The notes under the pieces are model-generated. The model did no database searches, was not told where the DNA came from, and worked only from the letters and a program-made list of their open reading frames with translations. A program made the translations under genes and the position numbers. This document shows, one piece after another, positions 8,615 to 17,799 of a stretch of DNA of 64,000 nucleotides (positions within the stretch are counted from its first letter, which is position 1; each line of letters starts with the position of its first letter). Source of the stretch: Borreliella garinii (GTDB lineage Bacteria; Spirochaetota; Spirochaetia; Borreliales; Borreliaceae); assembly GCF_001922545.1 (NCBI RefSeq), contig NZ_CP018744.1:558001-622000 (forward strand), given 5' to 3'.

Positions 8615-10240
8615 TTAATTTTGTTTTGCATTTTTAATTGATTTTAATTCAGAAAAATAATAAATTTCTGATACATTAGGATTCCATCCAGTCCATTTAT
8701 CGTTTCTGAAAAGATAGTGTCCAGAATATATGTATATTGGTGCGGCAGGAAAATCTTTTTCAATTATTATTGATTCTGCCTTTCTGAGTAAATTTTTTCT
8801 TTTTATAGGATCTTTTTCAAAATCTGATTCTTTGATGAGCTTGTCAAATTCTAAGTTTGCATATTTGTATGATGCAAGTTGAGAATTTTCGCTTGTGAAT
8901 ATAGTAAAGTATGTGTGTGGATCCAAATATTCCCCAATGCGTCCAATTCTTATTATTTCAAAATTACCCGTATTTCTACTATTGGTAAGAACAGGCCAAT
9001 TTTCATTAGTAAGCATAATGTTTATATTTAAAATTTTTTTCCATTGGTTTTGAATAAATGTAGCAACTTTTTTGTGAGTTTCGTTTGTATTATATTTTAG
9101 CGTTAGGGTTGGGAATCCTTTTCCATTAGGATATCCAGCTTCTGTTAAAAGCTTTTTAGATTTTTCAGGATCAAATAAAGCCAACTTTTTGCCATAATTG
9201 TAATTTTCAAGATTAGGCGTTATTTCTCTTGTGGGAACTGTTCCGTCATTAAGTACTTTGTAAGTTAAAGTTTCTCTGTCAATAGCTAACGTTAAAGCTT
9301 CTCTAACCTTAGCATCATCAAGGGGTTTTATTTTTGTATTAAATGAGTATAAATAAATTGCATTGCTTTTGTGTTGATAATAGTCATTTTGTAGTTTTAT
9401 TTCATTTACAATATCCGGCGGTATGCTGTTAAAAATAGCATCGATTTCATTGTTTTTGTACATATTATATACAGTCATATCATTGTCAGAGGTAATGTAG
9501 ACAAGCTCTTCAAGTTCTACTTCTTTTGCATTGTAATAATGTTCGTTTTTTTCAAATATAATTTTTTCATTAGGCAATCTTTTTTTTAATTTAAAAGGAC
9601 CGCTGGTAACCATGTTTTCAGGGTTTGTCCAATTTCCCTTATATTTTTCAATAACATGAATAGGTACTGGCATGAATGTGTGATGTAGAAGTAATTCAAG
9701 AAAATAGGGTTTTGGAGATGTAAGTGTTATTTCCAATGTTTTGCTATCAATTGCTTTAATTCCAAGTTCAGAATCAGATACTTTTCCATCAAAATACTCC
9801 TGTCCATTTTTTATTATTGATTTAAGCATATCAACATGTGTAGATTCTGTTTCTTTATTTAAAATTCTTAAAAAAGATTTTCTTATTCCTTCAGCGGTAA
9901 TTGGAACTCCATCGCTCCAAACAAGATTATCTCTTAGATAAAATTGATATGTTTTTTTATCTTTTGAAGCTTCCCAATTTTTAGCAAGTCCAGGCTTAAG
10001 CTTTCCTGTTTTAGTATTTAATGTCAAGAGCCCTGAGAATACTTGTTCTAAAATCCTTGCTCCGATTGTCTCATCTACCAAGTGTGGGTCAAGCGATGAA
10101 GGTGCTCCCCCTATATATACTTTAAATGTTAATTTTTCCTTTTCTAAATTACTCTTACATGTAATTAAAGATACGGCAAGCATAATTAGTGTTGCTATTT
10201 TAATTTTTTTACCGATTTTTTTAGCTTTATTAAAGTTCAT
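8615..10240 (-). CDS. oppA3: Oligopeptide-binding lipoprotein OppA (third copy)
   Basis: 541 residues, an SBP family 5 peptide receptor. The signal peptide ends SLITC, a lipobox with Thr before the Cys, so probably a lipoprotein. The family motifs are present: GAPSSLDPHLVDE, TYQFYLRDNLVWSDGVPITAEG, ENMVTSGPFKLK and a C-terminal RNDKWTGWNPN. It delivers peptides to the shared OppBC channel. It is the most diverged of three tandem copies that share long blocks with each other. A GGGGAAAGG ribosome site precedes the ATG. A possible promoter (TTGACT at 10302-10307, 17 bases, TAGCTT) lies just after the oppA2 terminator on the minus strand; the -10 is weak. Confidence 0.96.
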   Translation of the reverse strand: MNFNKAKKIGKKIKIATLIMLAVSLITCKSNLEKEKLTFKVYIGGAPSSLDPHLVDETIGARILEQVFSGLLTLNTKTGKLKPGLAKNWEASKDKKTYQFYLRDNLVWSDGVPITAEGIRKSFLRILNKETESTHVDMLKSIIKNGQEYFDGKVSDSELGIKAIDSKTLEITLTSPKPYFLELLLHHTFMPVPIHVIEKYKGNWTNPENMVTSGPFKLKKRLPNEKIIFEKNEHYYNAKEVELEELVYITSDNDMTVYNMYKNNEIDAIFNSIPPDIVNEIKLQNDYYQHKSNAIYLYSFNTKIKPLDDAKVREALTLAIDRETLTYKVLNDGTVPTREITPNLENYNYGKKLALFDPEKSKKLLTEAGYPNGKGFPTLTLKYNTNETHKKVATFIQNQWKKILNINIMLTNENWPVLTNSRNTGNFEIIRIGRIGEYLDPHTYFTIFTSENSQLASYKYANLEFDKLIKESDFEKDPIKRKNLLRKAESIIIEKDFPAAPIYIYSGHYLFRNDKWTGWNPNVSEIYYFSELKSIKNAKQN

Positions 10241-10309
10241 TTTAACCTTTCCCCAAATTAAAATTATTTATAAACTTTAAGCTATCTTTTTTTTAGAATA
10301 AAGTCAATA

Positions 10310-10348
10310 AAAAATCGTCCATCAAAAATAAATTAATAGACGATTTTT
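10310..10348 (-). terminator. Intrinsic terminator after oppA2
   Basis: A perfect 10-bp stem (AAAAATCGTC at 10310-10319 with GACGATTTTT at 10339-10348), a 19-base loop, and T's following on the minus strand, 24 bases past the oppA2 stop. It would stop or reduce read-through from oppA1-oppA2 into oppA3. The loop is longer than usual. Confidence 0.7.
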
Positions 10349-10372
10349 ATTTAATAATTAAATATTAATTGT

Positions 10373-11956
10373 TTATTTTTTTAATTTTAGTTGAGATAAA
10401 TCAAATCTTTCTGAAATATTAGTATTCCAGCCTGTCCACTTGTCATTTCTGAAAAGATAACTATTTCCATATATGTATATTGGGGCTATTGGAAAATCTT
10501 TTTCAATAATTATCTCTTCTGCTTGTCTTAAGATGTCTTGTCTTTTTATTGGATCAAGTTCAAGATCAGATTTCTTAATAAGTTCGTTGTATTCTGAGTT
10601 TGAGTAATTGTGAGATGAGAATTGTGTATATCCTTGTGTGAATATGCTTAAAAATGTTGCTGGATCAGCATAATCACCTATCCATCCTGCTCTTGCTATT
10701 TCGTAATTTCCATTTGCTTTAGTGTTTAAGTAAGTTGTCCATTCTTCATTTTCAAGTTCCACATCAATATTTAAATTTTTTTTCCATTGGTTTTGAATAA
10801 ATTCACAAATTTTTTTATTTGCATCGCTTGTATTATATTTTAATTTTAAAATGGGGAATCCGTTGCCATTAGGGTAACCAGCTTCAGCTAAAAGGGTTTT
10901 TGCAATTTCAGGATTAAATAATTCTAAATTTTTTGCATAAGAATACGAGCTAAAGTTAGGAGTTGCTCTTCTTGTAGGAGTAGTTCCGTTGTCAAGAACT
11001 TTATATGTAAGTGTTTCTCTATCAATAGCAAGAGTTAAGGCTTTTCTAACTTTAACATTGTCAAGCGGTTTAACTTTTGTGTTGAATGCGTAAAAATATA
11101 TGGCATTAACAGCTGATGAGTAATAATCGTTTCTTAATTTTAGATCTTTAATTAAATCAGGCGGTATGGAGGCAAATATTGCATCTAATTCTTTATTTTC
11201 ATACATTTTGTATGCTGTTGAGCTGTCATTTGTTGTATAAAATGTAATCTCTTGTACTTCTACTTCGTTTGAGTTGTAGTATTTGTCATTTTTTTCGACT
11301 ACATATTTTTCGTTAGGAATTCTTTCTTTTAATTTAAAAGGACCACTGGTAACCATGTTTTCAGGGCTTGTCCAGCTTTGTCCATACTTTTCGGTAACAT
11401 GAATTGGGATTGGAATAAATGATTGGTGTACTAGCATGTCAATAAAATAAGGCTTAGGTGATTCTAGTGTTATTTCCAATGTTTTTTCGTCAATTGCCCT
11501 AATTCCAACTTCAGAGTCAGGCACTTGTTCGTCAAAATATTTTTGACCATTCTTAATTGCTGATTTAACCATTTCAACATACTTTGAGCCAGTTTCCTTA
11601 TTTAAAATTCTAAGATAAGATTTTCTAATTCCTTCTGCAGTGATTGCAACTCCGTCACTCCAGGTGATTTTTTCTCTTAGTGTAAATGTGTAAACTGTTC
11701 CGTCAGGAGAAATGTTCCAACTTTTTGCAAGTCCTGGTCTATTTCCTCCTGTGTTAGGATCGCCTGTAATAAGCCCTCTAAACATTGTGTCTATCATTTT
11801 TGATGCTACATTATCTTCTGCCAATTGAGGGTCAAGGCTACTTGGCTCTGATCCTAAGCTTATTTTAAATGATACTCCTTCTTGTGCTTTCTCTTTGCTA
11901 CAACAAAGAAAGGTTAGAAAAAATATTATTAAAAATAATGATTTTTGTAATTTCAT
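10373..11956 (-). CDS. oppA2: Oligopeptide-binding lipoprotein OppA (second copy)
   Basis: 527 residues, SBP family 5. The signal peptide ends LTFLCC-SKEK; either cysteine could be the lipidated one, the second being more likely given the following SKEK. Conserved blocks include GSEPSSLDPQLAEDN, YTFTLREKITWSDGVAITAEG, ENMVTSGPFKLKERIPNEKY and RNDKWTGWNTN. It is a peptide receptor on the periplasmic face, working with OppBCDF. A strong GGAGG ribosome site precedes the ATG. No hairpin separates it from oppA1 (97 bases, AT only), so these two are probably cotranscribed, while a terminator follows it. Confidence 0.96.
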   Translation of the reverse strand: MKLQKSLFLIIFFLTFLCCSKEKAQEGVSFKISLGSEPSSLDPQLAEDNVASKMIDTMFRGLITGDPNTGGNRPGLAKSWNISPDGTVYTFTLREKITWSDGVAITAEGIRKSYLRILNKETGSKYVEMVKSAIKNGQKYFDEQVPDSEVGIRAIDEKTLEITLESPKPYFIDMLVHQSFIPIPIHVTEKYGQSWTSPENMVTSGPFKLKERIPNEKYVVEKNDKYYNSNEVEVQEITFYTTNDSSTAYKMYENKELDAIFASIPPDLIKDLKLRNDYYSSAVNAIYFYAFNTKVKPLDNVKVRKALTLAIDRETLTYKVLDNGTTPTRRATPNFSSYSYAKNLELFNPEIAKTLLAEAGYPNGNGFPILKLKYNTSDANKKICEFIQNQWKKNLNIDVELENEEWTTYLNTKANGNYEIARAGWIGDYADPATFLSIFTQGYTQFSSHNYSNSEYNELIKKSDLELDPIKRQDILRQAEEIIIEKDFPIAPIYIYGNSYLFRNDKWTGWNTNISERFDLSQLKLKK

Positions 11957-12053
11957 AATTTTTTATACCTCCGTTTTAAAGCTAACTTTAATTTTATAAT
12001 TTTCCTTCTGTAGATATTAATTTTAAATCTTAATTTTAAAATTACTTATTTTA

Positions 12054-13625
12054 TTATTTTTTAGTTTTAATATCTTCGTATAAATAGCTTTCTGCAATAT
12101 TTGGTGCCCATCCTGTCCATTTATCATTTCTGAAAAGGTAATGAGATTTGGGTATAGATAAGGGTGCCATAGGAGAATCTTTTTCTACTATGATTGCTTC
12201 AGCTTCTCTTAAAATGTCTTGCCTTTTTATTGGATCAAGTTCTAAATTAGATTTTGTTATTAATGCATCATACTCTTTGTTTGAATATTTGTATGCTCCA
12301 AAAAAATGATTTTCTGTTGTAAGTAAGCTTTCTAAGAATGTTAAAGGATCAAAATAGTCTCCTAACCACCCCAAACTTGAAATTTGGTAATTTCCAGTTC
12401 TTCTGCTTCCTAAAAATGTTGTCCATTCTTCGTTCTCGATTTCTATTTTAATATTTAGGATTTTTTTAAATTGTTCTTGTAAGAATTCTGCTCCTTTTTG
12501 GTCTCTCCCTGAGACTTTATATTTTAATGTAGGGAATCCTTTCCCATCTGGATATCCAGCTTCAGCTAAAAGTTTTTTTGCATTCTCAGGATCAAATAAT
12601 ATTAAATTTTTTCCATAAGAATAATCATCAAATTTTGGAGTTAGGTTTCTTGTTGGCTCTGAACTTCCTTTTAAAACTATTTTACATAAAGTTTCTCTAT
12701 CAATAGCAAGTGAGATGGCTTGTCGAACTTTTGAATTGTCTAGTGGCTTTATGGTTGTATTGAATACTATGTATGCCACTCCATTTTTTAATCCTGAGTA
12801 ATAATCATCTCTTATTTTAATTTCTTCTAAATTGCTTTTTTCTGCTCCTTGCAGAAAATCGAGTTCACCGTTTATGTACATATTGTAAGCTACATTACCT
12901 TCTATTGGATAAAATATCACTTCATCAATTTCTACATTCTTTGCATTATAATATTTTTCATTTTTTTCTATTACGATTTTATCGTTAATTAATCTTTCTT
13001 TGAGTTTGTATGCGCCACTAACAACTATATTTTCGGGATTTGTCCAATTTTCTCCATATTGTTCAACAATATGCATTGGAACTGGTATGTATGCTGAGTG
13101 TGTTAGCATATCGGGGAAATAAGGCTTTGGAGATGTTAATGTTATTTCTAGGGTTTTGCTGTCAATAGCTTTTATGCCAAGCTCAGATTCAGGCACTGTC
13201 TCATCAAAATATTCTTGTGCGTTTTTTATTGTAGATTTTACTAAATTGGCATATAGTGCAGCTGTTTTTTTATTTAAAATTCTTAGATATGATTTTTTTA
13301 TCTCCTCAGCAGTAATGGCAACTCCATCGCTCCAAACTATATCTTCTCTTAGGTTAAATGTGTAAACAGTTCCATTGCCAGAAATATCCCAGCTTTTTGC
13401 AAGTCCCGGTTTATATTTCCCAGTTTGTGAATCTTTTACTGCTAGCCCTAAGAATAGGTTTCTAATAATATTGCTACCGTAAAGGTCTGTTGAGAGCTGT
13501 GGATCAAGTGATGATGGTTCGCTTAAGTTTGACGCTCTAAAGGTTATTTTTTCTTTTTTTCCATTATTAGTACAAGCTATTAAAGAGAAGATAGTTAGTA
13601 TTAAAGCTATTTTTATGTATTTCAT
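12054..13625 (-). CDS. oppA1: Oligopeptide-binding lipoprotein OppA (first copy)
   Basis: 523 residues, SBP family 5, first gene of the opp cluster. The signal peptide ends in a clean lipobox LIAC. Motifs match its two neighbours: LSEPSSLDPQLSTD, YTFNLREDIVWSDGVAITAEE, NPENIVVSGAYKLKERL and RNDKWTGWAPN. The pocket-facing middle differs between the three copies, which fits different peptide preferences. The ribosome site is AAGGA. Its upstream region holds an AT palindrome overlapping a TATAAT. Three receptors with one permease set is the known Borrelia arrangement, whose chromosomal copies complement plasmid-borne oppA genes (not in this window). Confidence 0.96.
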   Translation of the reverse strand: MKYIKIALILTIFSLIACTNNGKKEKITFRASNLSEPSSLDPQLSTDLYGSNIIRNLFLGLAVKDSQTGKYKPGLAKSWDISGNGTVYTFNLREDIVWSDGVAITAEEIKKSYLRILNKKTAALYANLVKSTIKNAQEYFDETVPESELGIKAIDSKTLEITLTSPKPYFPDMLTHSAYIPVPMHIVEQYGENWTNPENIVVSGAYKLKERLINDKIVIEKNEKYYNAKNVEIDEVIFYPIEGNVAYNMYINGELDFLQGAEKSNLEEIKIRDDYYSGLKNGVAYIVFNTTIKPLDNSKVRQAISLAIDRETLCKIVLKGSSEPTRNLTPKFDDYSYGKNLILFDPENAKKLLAEAGYPDGKGFPTLKYKVSGRDQKGAEFLQEQFKKILNIKIEIENEEWTTFLGSRRTGNYQISSLGWLGDYFDPLTFLESLLTTENHFFGAYKYSNKEYDALITKSNLELDPIKRQDILREAEAIIVEKDSPMAPLSIPKSHYLFRNDKWTGWAPNIAESYLYEDIKTKK

Positions 13626-13685
13626 GGGATTTTCCTTTTTCCATATTTTATATATTTGTTTTGTTGATTTTTTATTAATCTTTTT

Positions 13686-13705
13686 TAATAAAAAATTTTT
13701 TATTA
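13686..13705. repeat. 20-bp perfect AT palindrome upstream of oppA1
   Basis: TAATAAAAAA and its complement abut with no spacer. It overlaps the minus-strand TATAAT at 13702-13707, i.e. the -10/start region of oppA1, where an operator would lie. Because it is pure A/T in an A/T-rich genome, chance is a serious alternative. Confidence 0.5.
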
Positions 13706-13872
13706 TATTTTGCTTTTAAATATATGTGCCTCCTGGTACTTTGATTTGCCTTATGTTTAAATTTTACTTTAAATCTTGCAATAAAGAAAGTCTAATAAAT
13801 TGGGTACTCTTTAGTGATATTTTTCTATTATTGTAGGCTAAAATGTTACTTTAATTTGTGTAATAAATAAGG

Positions 13873-13878
13873 TATAAT
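13873..13878 (+). promoter_or_regulatory. -10 element upstream of the acyltransferase gene
   Basis: A consensus TATAAT in the context AAGGTATAATGG, ~150 bases before the ATG at 14028. The -35 region (TTTAAT at 17 bases) is weak. The same AAGGTATAAT string recurs before the FecR-domain gene at 20709-20718. Confidence 0.45.
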
Positions 13879-14027
13879 GGGTTTAAAATGTTTTCAAAAA
13901 TGTATGCTTTTAATATTAGTTATGTATTTTTAGTTTTTTAGAATTATTTTAGAATTATTTGTTAGTAAAAAATGATTTAACTAATGATTAAGTGGCAACA
14001 TAGAATGCTTTAAAAGGTGCTAGTTTT

Positions 14028-14921
14028 ATGTTTGTACAAAATGAAAGTTTTGATAAATATTTTAAAGACATGGAGAGCGACTTTATAAGTCAATTTAAGT
14101 CTGTTGAAAATGTTAATTATTTAGATAAATCTTATCGTAATGCAGATTCTAATAGTAGAAAATTGGCAGATAGAATGATAGAGAGACTTCTTAAGAGCGG
14201 ATCTACAATTGTTGGCATTCAAAATATTTTAGAACTTTACGAAAAGGCCAAATCTGGCAAGTCTTCAATTATATTAATGGAGCATTACAGTAATTTTGAT
14301 TTTCCCTGTTTCCAATTTTTACTTTATAAAATGGGTTATCATGAAATTGCAGATCATATTATTCCAATAGCTGGAGTTAAGCTTTTCAGAGACAATTTAT
14401 TTGTTAAAACTCTTTCTTTGGGATACAATGCAATATTGGTGTATCCACCACACGCATTTGTTGGGGTTGGTTTAGAGCATGCGAGGCAAAGACGTGTTTT
14501 TAATGCTAATTCTATGAAATATATTTATGAAAAGAAAAATAGTGGATACATTATACTTATTTTCCCTACGGCTACTAGATATAGAAAAGGAAAGCCCGAA
14601 ACAAAAAAAATAATTTTCGAAATTGGTAATTATTTTAAAATTTTTGATTATTATTTGATGATTGGAGTCAATGGAAATGTTTTAGAGGTTTCTGAAGATG
14701 GAGATATGTCTCACGATGTTTTTAAAAGAGATTCTCTTATATATAATGCTGACAAGGTTATGAGTATTGCTGAATATAGGGATGAAATTTTAAGCGCTTT
14801 AAAAGATTGTCAGACAGAGATTACAAAAGAAGTTTTAGGGTTAAAAATTGCTGAAGATTTAGAAAATCGTTTTAATGTGCTTCATGCAGAAGGGCTTGAA
14901 GTTTATAAAAAGAGTTTTTGA
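14028..14921 (+). CDS. Glycerol-3-phosphate acyltransferase-like protein (PlsB/PlsC superfamily)
   Basis: 297 residues. It has the acyltransferase catalytic motif HX4D as HYSNFD (H86, D91), a block II-like IPIAGVKLFRDN and a block III-like IFPTATRYRKGKPE, in the right order. It would acylate glycerol-3-phosphate (or the lyso-acid) as the first step of membrane lipid synthesis. No membrane helix is evident, as in the soluble/plant-type G3P acyltransferases. AAGGTG lies 8 bases before the ATG. flcA follows 23 bases downstream on the same strand, so the two are probably cotranscribed. Which acyl acceptor it uses cannot be read from the sequence. Confidence 0.82.
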   Translation: MFVQNESFDKYFKDMESDFISQFKSVENVNYLDKSYRNADSNSRKLADRMIERLLKSGSTIVGIQNILELYEKAKSGKSSIILMEHYSNFDFPCFQFLLYKMGYHEIADHIIPIAGVKLFRDNLFVKTLSLGYNAILVYPPHAFVGVGLEHARQRRVFNANSMKYIYEKKNSGYIILIFPTATRYRKGKPETKKIIFEIGNYFKIFDYYLMIGVNGNVLEVSEDGDMSHDVFKRDSLIYNADKVMSIAEYRDEILSALKDCQTEITKEVLGLKIAEDLENRFNVLHAEGLEVYKKSF

Positions 14922-14944
14922 TGAGCTAGGAACTTGATTACAAT

Positions 14945-17749
14945 ATGCCTGATATAGATAAGATAAAGCAGTTTAAAAAAGAAATATTAGATAATCTTTC
15001 TAATGAAAGATTATCTAAAGAATCTTTTGGTGTAAGTATGGATGTTAATGTCCCTGAACCTGGAGAGAGTATTGTTCCTTGGATAAATGAAGATCTTGCT
15101 TTAGAGGAAAATGATGATGAGCTTGATTTAAATTTTATGCTTGATGCTCTTGAGAGTGAGGATAAATTGCCTTACTCTGACATTTTTAATGACAATTTAC
15201 CTTTAAGTAGTTCTGACTTGAAAGTTGATATGGATTCAGAGTTTTCAACTTTGAATAATGATTTTGACGTTTCTTCTAGCGATTCTTTTGAAAATAATAT
15301 TGACAAAGTTCTTGATGATAATTCTATTGATTTAGACATTGCTTCTAAACTTGATTTTGATAATTTAATCAATTCTTCAGAATTTAATTCTGAAGAATTG
15401 ATTAACAATCAAGACAATAATAATTTTTTAGAATCTAGCAATGATTTTTTTGTTTCGGGGGATGATGATTTTTTAGAATCTAATAAATCTAATGAAATTA
15501 ATATTGATGCCACAGTAAATGATAAAATCCAGGCAAACGAACAATCAGAGATGTTTGTTGGAGATGATTTAAATTTAGGCACTGATGACAATGATTTTGA
15601 AAATGTTGCAGATGATTTTAAATTTTTAGAGTATGATCAAAATACAAATTCTAAACGCTTTGAATTTAAGGTTAATTATCCGTTATTTTTGAAACATTTA
15701 AGTTCCTATCCTAGAAATTTAAGAATTGCAATTGCCGAGGCTTTAACTAAAGAGAATGTTTCAAGGTATAAACTTGAAGCTTTAATTGACCTTGTTGAAA
15801 AAAATAAAAAAGGGTTAAAATTTATTGCTAAATTTGTAGGGGATATTGTTGGGCGATCTATTAAATTGCCTTTAATTTATTTTAAGGCGGAAGAATTTAA
15901 CAAGCTTCAGCAGAAATTAAGCTATAGAATCTCAAGGGCTTTACTACCTTTGATAAAAATAGCTTCTCTTTTTGTTGTTTTAGTATTAGTTTCTTTATAC
16001 TTTATAGTAGATGTAGTATTTTTTTATGTTGCCTCTGAGGGCAAGTATAAAGAGGGTATAGAATCTATATATGCAAATAAAAGAGAGCTTGCAAAAGCTA
16101 TCTTTAGAGACGCTTATTACATTAGGCCCGATGATAAATGGTTTTTAAATTATGCTAAAGCGTTTGAAGAAATCAGAGATTTTGATAGTGCTGAAGAGAA
16201 GTATGAAGAATTGTTTACAATTGAGCCTTTTTCTAAAAATTCTGCAAGCAGAAGGCGAAAAAAGTTTAATAAGGAAGGATATATTGCGTATGCTTCTATG
16301 AAAATTAGTCTTGGAGAATACTCTCAGGCCAATTCAATACTTGATGAGGTTATATCTTATGATCTTTATGATTATGATGCTTTAGTATTAAAGGGAGATA
16401 ATTATTTTAAATGGGCTAAGACAAATTATAATTACTATAAAGATAGTATTAATAGTTATACAGTTGCGCTTTCGAAGTATGGACAAAAAAAGGAAATTTT
16501 ATTTAAACTTTTCAATGCTTATATTGAAGCCGATTTAGATACTGAGTCTGACAATGTTAATAATTTTATTAAGTCAAATGAAATCCTAGATGTTGATGAA
16601 GTTGTTTATACAAAATATGCTAAAAAGCTGATAGACAAGTATATTTCTTTTGTGACCTATAACCAGAGGGCAAATAATCTTGCCATAAACCTAAATTATC
16701 TTAATGGACAAACAAATTTATTGAATAAGGAATTCTCTGATTTTAAAAGAAATGATGGTAGAACTATTTTTAAGCTTGACAATAATGTTAATATGAATTC
16801 AGAGATTGAATACATTCTCAGAAAAATATTAAATAAAAATCCCAATTATGATAAGGCACTTTTTGAAAGTGGAAGATATTCTTATTATATAGGTGATTTC
16901 AAGAAAGCGGAAGTATATTTGCTTAAGGCATTAAGTAGCTTTAGGCAGAAAAATTCAATTGAAGATGCTGGTGACAAGATATTGGCTTATAAAATTTTAG
17001 CAGACATTTATGAAAAATCTAAGGATTCTCTTAGAGCTAGCAATATTATTGGTTTGGCCCTAAATGATTATTCTTTTTACAAAAAACATAATCTTATAAA
17101 AGGGTCTAAGGAGATTTCTTCGATTTATGAAAAGCAAGGCGATATTCTTAGATCTTTAAATGATTTTAAGTCTGCGATATCTTCTTATAAATTGGCAATA
17201 AATGAGGGTGTTGATTATCCGGATGTTTACTATAAGGTTGGATTACTTAGTTATAGGGAAAATAATTATGATGATGCATTGAAATATTTGTTTAAAGTAG
17301 AGAGCATGGCGGGGTTTTCAAGTAGTAACGAAGTTTTAAATTCTATTGCTCTAACTCTTTATAAAATAGGTGATTTTTTAGCTTCCAGGAGCTATTATTT
17401 AAGAGTTATGCAAAATTTAGAACTAGAAAAGGCTAATGTTTTGAATTTTAATCCCAAAGAAAATGATTATCATAAAATTCTTTTATTAAAAGAAATTGAA
17501 ACTTATAATAATCTTGGAGTTGTAGAAGTGATTGCTTCTTTTTCATCCATAAGAGATACTAAACTTTTTAATTCTGGAGTTAGTAATTTAAGCGAATCAG
17601 CTAAGATTTTTGATATATTAAATAGAGATGAAGATATGATAAAAAGTGTTAAAAAAGATCTTGCTAGCTTAAATCTCAGGAATATTTTTAAGAATAATTT
17701 TTTTAAATCGAATGTTTTGTTTTATGAAAATTTATCCGAAAAACTTTAA
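14945..17749 (+). CDS. flcA: Flagellar collar protein FlcA (BB0326 type), TPR-rich
   Basis: 934 residues. Residues 1-~235 are an acidic Asp/Asn/Ser-rich low-complexity cytoplasmic segment. One membrane helix follows at ~335-362, then a long periplasmic part of tetratricopeptide repeats (first near 366-440, more at ~640-830). The B. burgdorferi orthologue, BB0326, is reported to build the spirochete-specific periplasmic collar of the flagellar motor and to be needed for stator assembly. Two long perfect inverted repeats lie in the first 460 bases of the gene (listed separately). No flagellar gene adjoins it; its partners are in the flgB operon 30 kb away. The identity rests on synteny and architecture. 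Confidence 0.88.
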   Translation: MPDIDKIKQFKKEILDNLSNERLSKESFGVSMDVNVPEPGESIVPWINEDLALEENDDELDLNFMLDALESEDKLPYSDIFNDNLPLSSSDLKVDMDSEFSTLNNDFDVSSSDSFENNIDKVLDDNSIDLDIASKLDFDNLINSSEFNSEELINNQDNNNFLESSNDFFVSGDDDFLESNKSNEINIDATVNDKIQANEQSEMFVGDDLNLGTDDNDFENVADDFKFLEYDQNTNSKRFEFKVNYPLFLKHLSSYPRNLRIAIAEALTKENVSRYKLEALIDLVEKNKKGLKFIAKFVGDIVGRSIKLPLIYFKAEEFNKLQQKLSYRISRALLPLIKIASLFVVLVLVSLYFIVDVVFFYVASEGKYKEGIESIYANKRELAKAIFRDAYYIRPDDKWFLNYAKAFEEIRDFDSAEEKYEELFTIEPFSKNSASRRRKKFNKEGYIAYASMKISLGEYSQANSILDEVISYDLYDYDALVLKGDNYFKWAKTNYNYYKDSINSYTVALSKYGQKKEILFKLFNAYIEADLDTESDNVNNFIKSNEILDVDEVVYTKYAKKLIDKYISFVTYNQRANNLAINLNYLNGQTNLLNKEFSDFKRNDGRTIFKLDNNVNMNSEIEYILRKILNKNPNYDKALFESGRYSYYIGDFKKAEVYLLKALSSFRQKNSIEDAGDKILAYKILADIYEKSKDSLRASNIIGLALNDYSFYKKHNLIKGSKEISSIYEKQGDILRSLNDFKSAISSYKLAINEGVDYPDVYYKVGLLSYRENNYDDALKYLFKVESMAGFSSSNEVLNSIALTLYKIGDFLASRSYYLRVMQNLELEKANVLNFNPKENDYHKILLLKEIETYNNLGVVEVIASFSSIRDTKLFNSGVSNLSESAKIFDILNRDEDMIKSVKKDLASLNLRNIFKNNFFKSNVLFYENLSEKL
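14987..15018. repeat. Perfect 14-bp hairpin in the 5' end of flcA
   Basis: TTAGATAATCTTTC (14987-15000) and its exact complement (15005-15018) flank a TAAT tetraloop, starting 42 bases after the flcA start codon. As RNA it would form a tight hairpin within the first 25 codons, where it could slow ribosomes or act as a premature stop for transcription. Confidence 0.9.
15365..15405. repeat. Perfect 20-bp inverted repeat (41-base palindrome) inside flcA
   Basis: TTAATCAATTCTTCAGAATT at 15365-15384 and its exact complement at 15386-15405 share a single central base. It encodes the mirror-like peptide LINSSEFNSEELIN. The length and near-absence of a loop mean it is unlikely by chance and would favour a cruciform or a very stable RNA stem. 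Confidence 0.93.
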
Positions 17750-17799
17750 TTATGGGTCTTATTCATTTGTTTTGAATTATTTATGAGGGTGGTTTCCTT

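Larger units (their letters stand above)
13626..14027. other. Divergent control region oppA1 / acyltransferase gene (402 bases)
   Basis: No gene seen. It holds a TATAAT for oppA1 on the minus strand (13702-13707) overlapping a 20-bp perfect AT palindrome, and a TATAAT on the plus strand at 13873-13878 for the acyltransferase gene. The remainder is AT-rich with frequent stops in all frames. Confidence 0.7.

Noticed and set aside
13686..13705. AT palindrome as a defined operator for oppA1
   Set aside because: Listed as a repeat only; runs of A and T give such palindromes by chance in this genome and no known binding motif is recognised.
15172..15408. 78-codon minus-strand frame inside flcA starting with MLINSSELNSEEL
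   Set aside because: It is the mirror image produced by the 41-base palindrome and has no ribosome site; flcA on the plus strand is clearly the gene.
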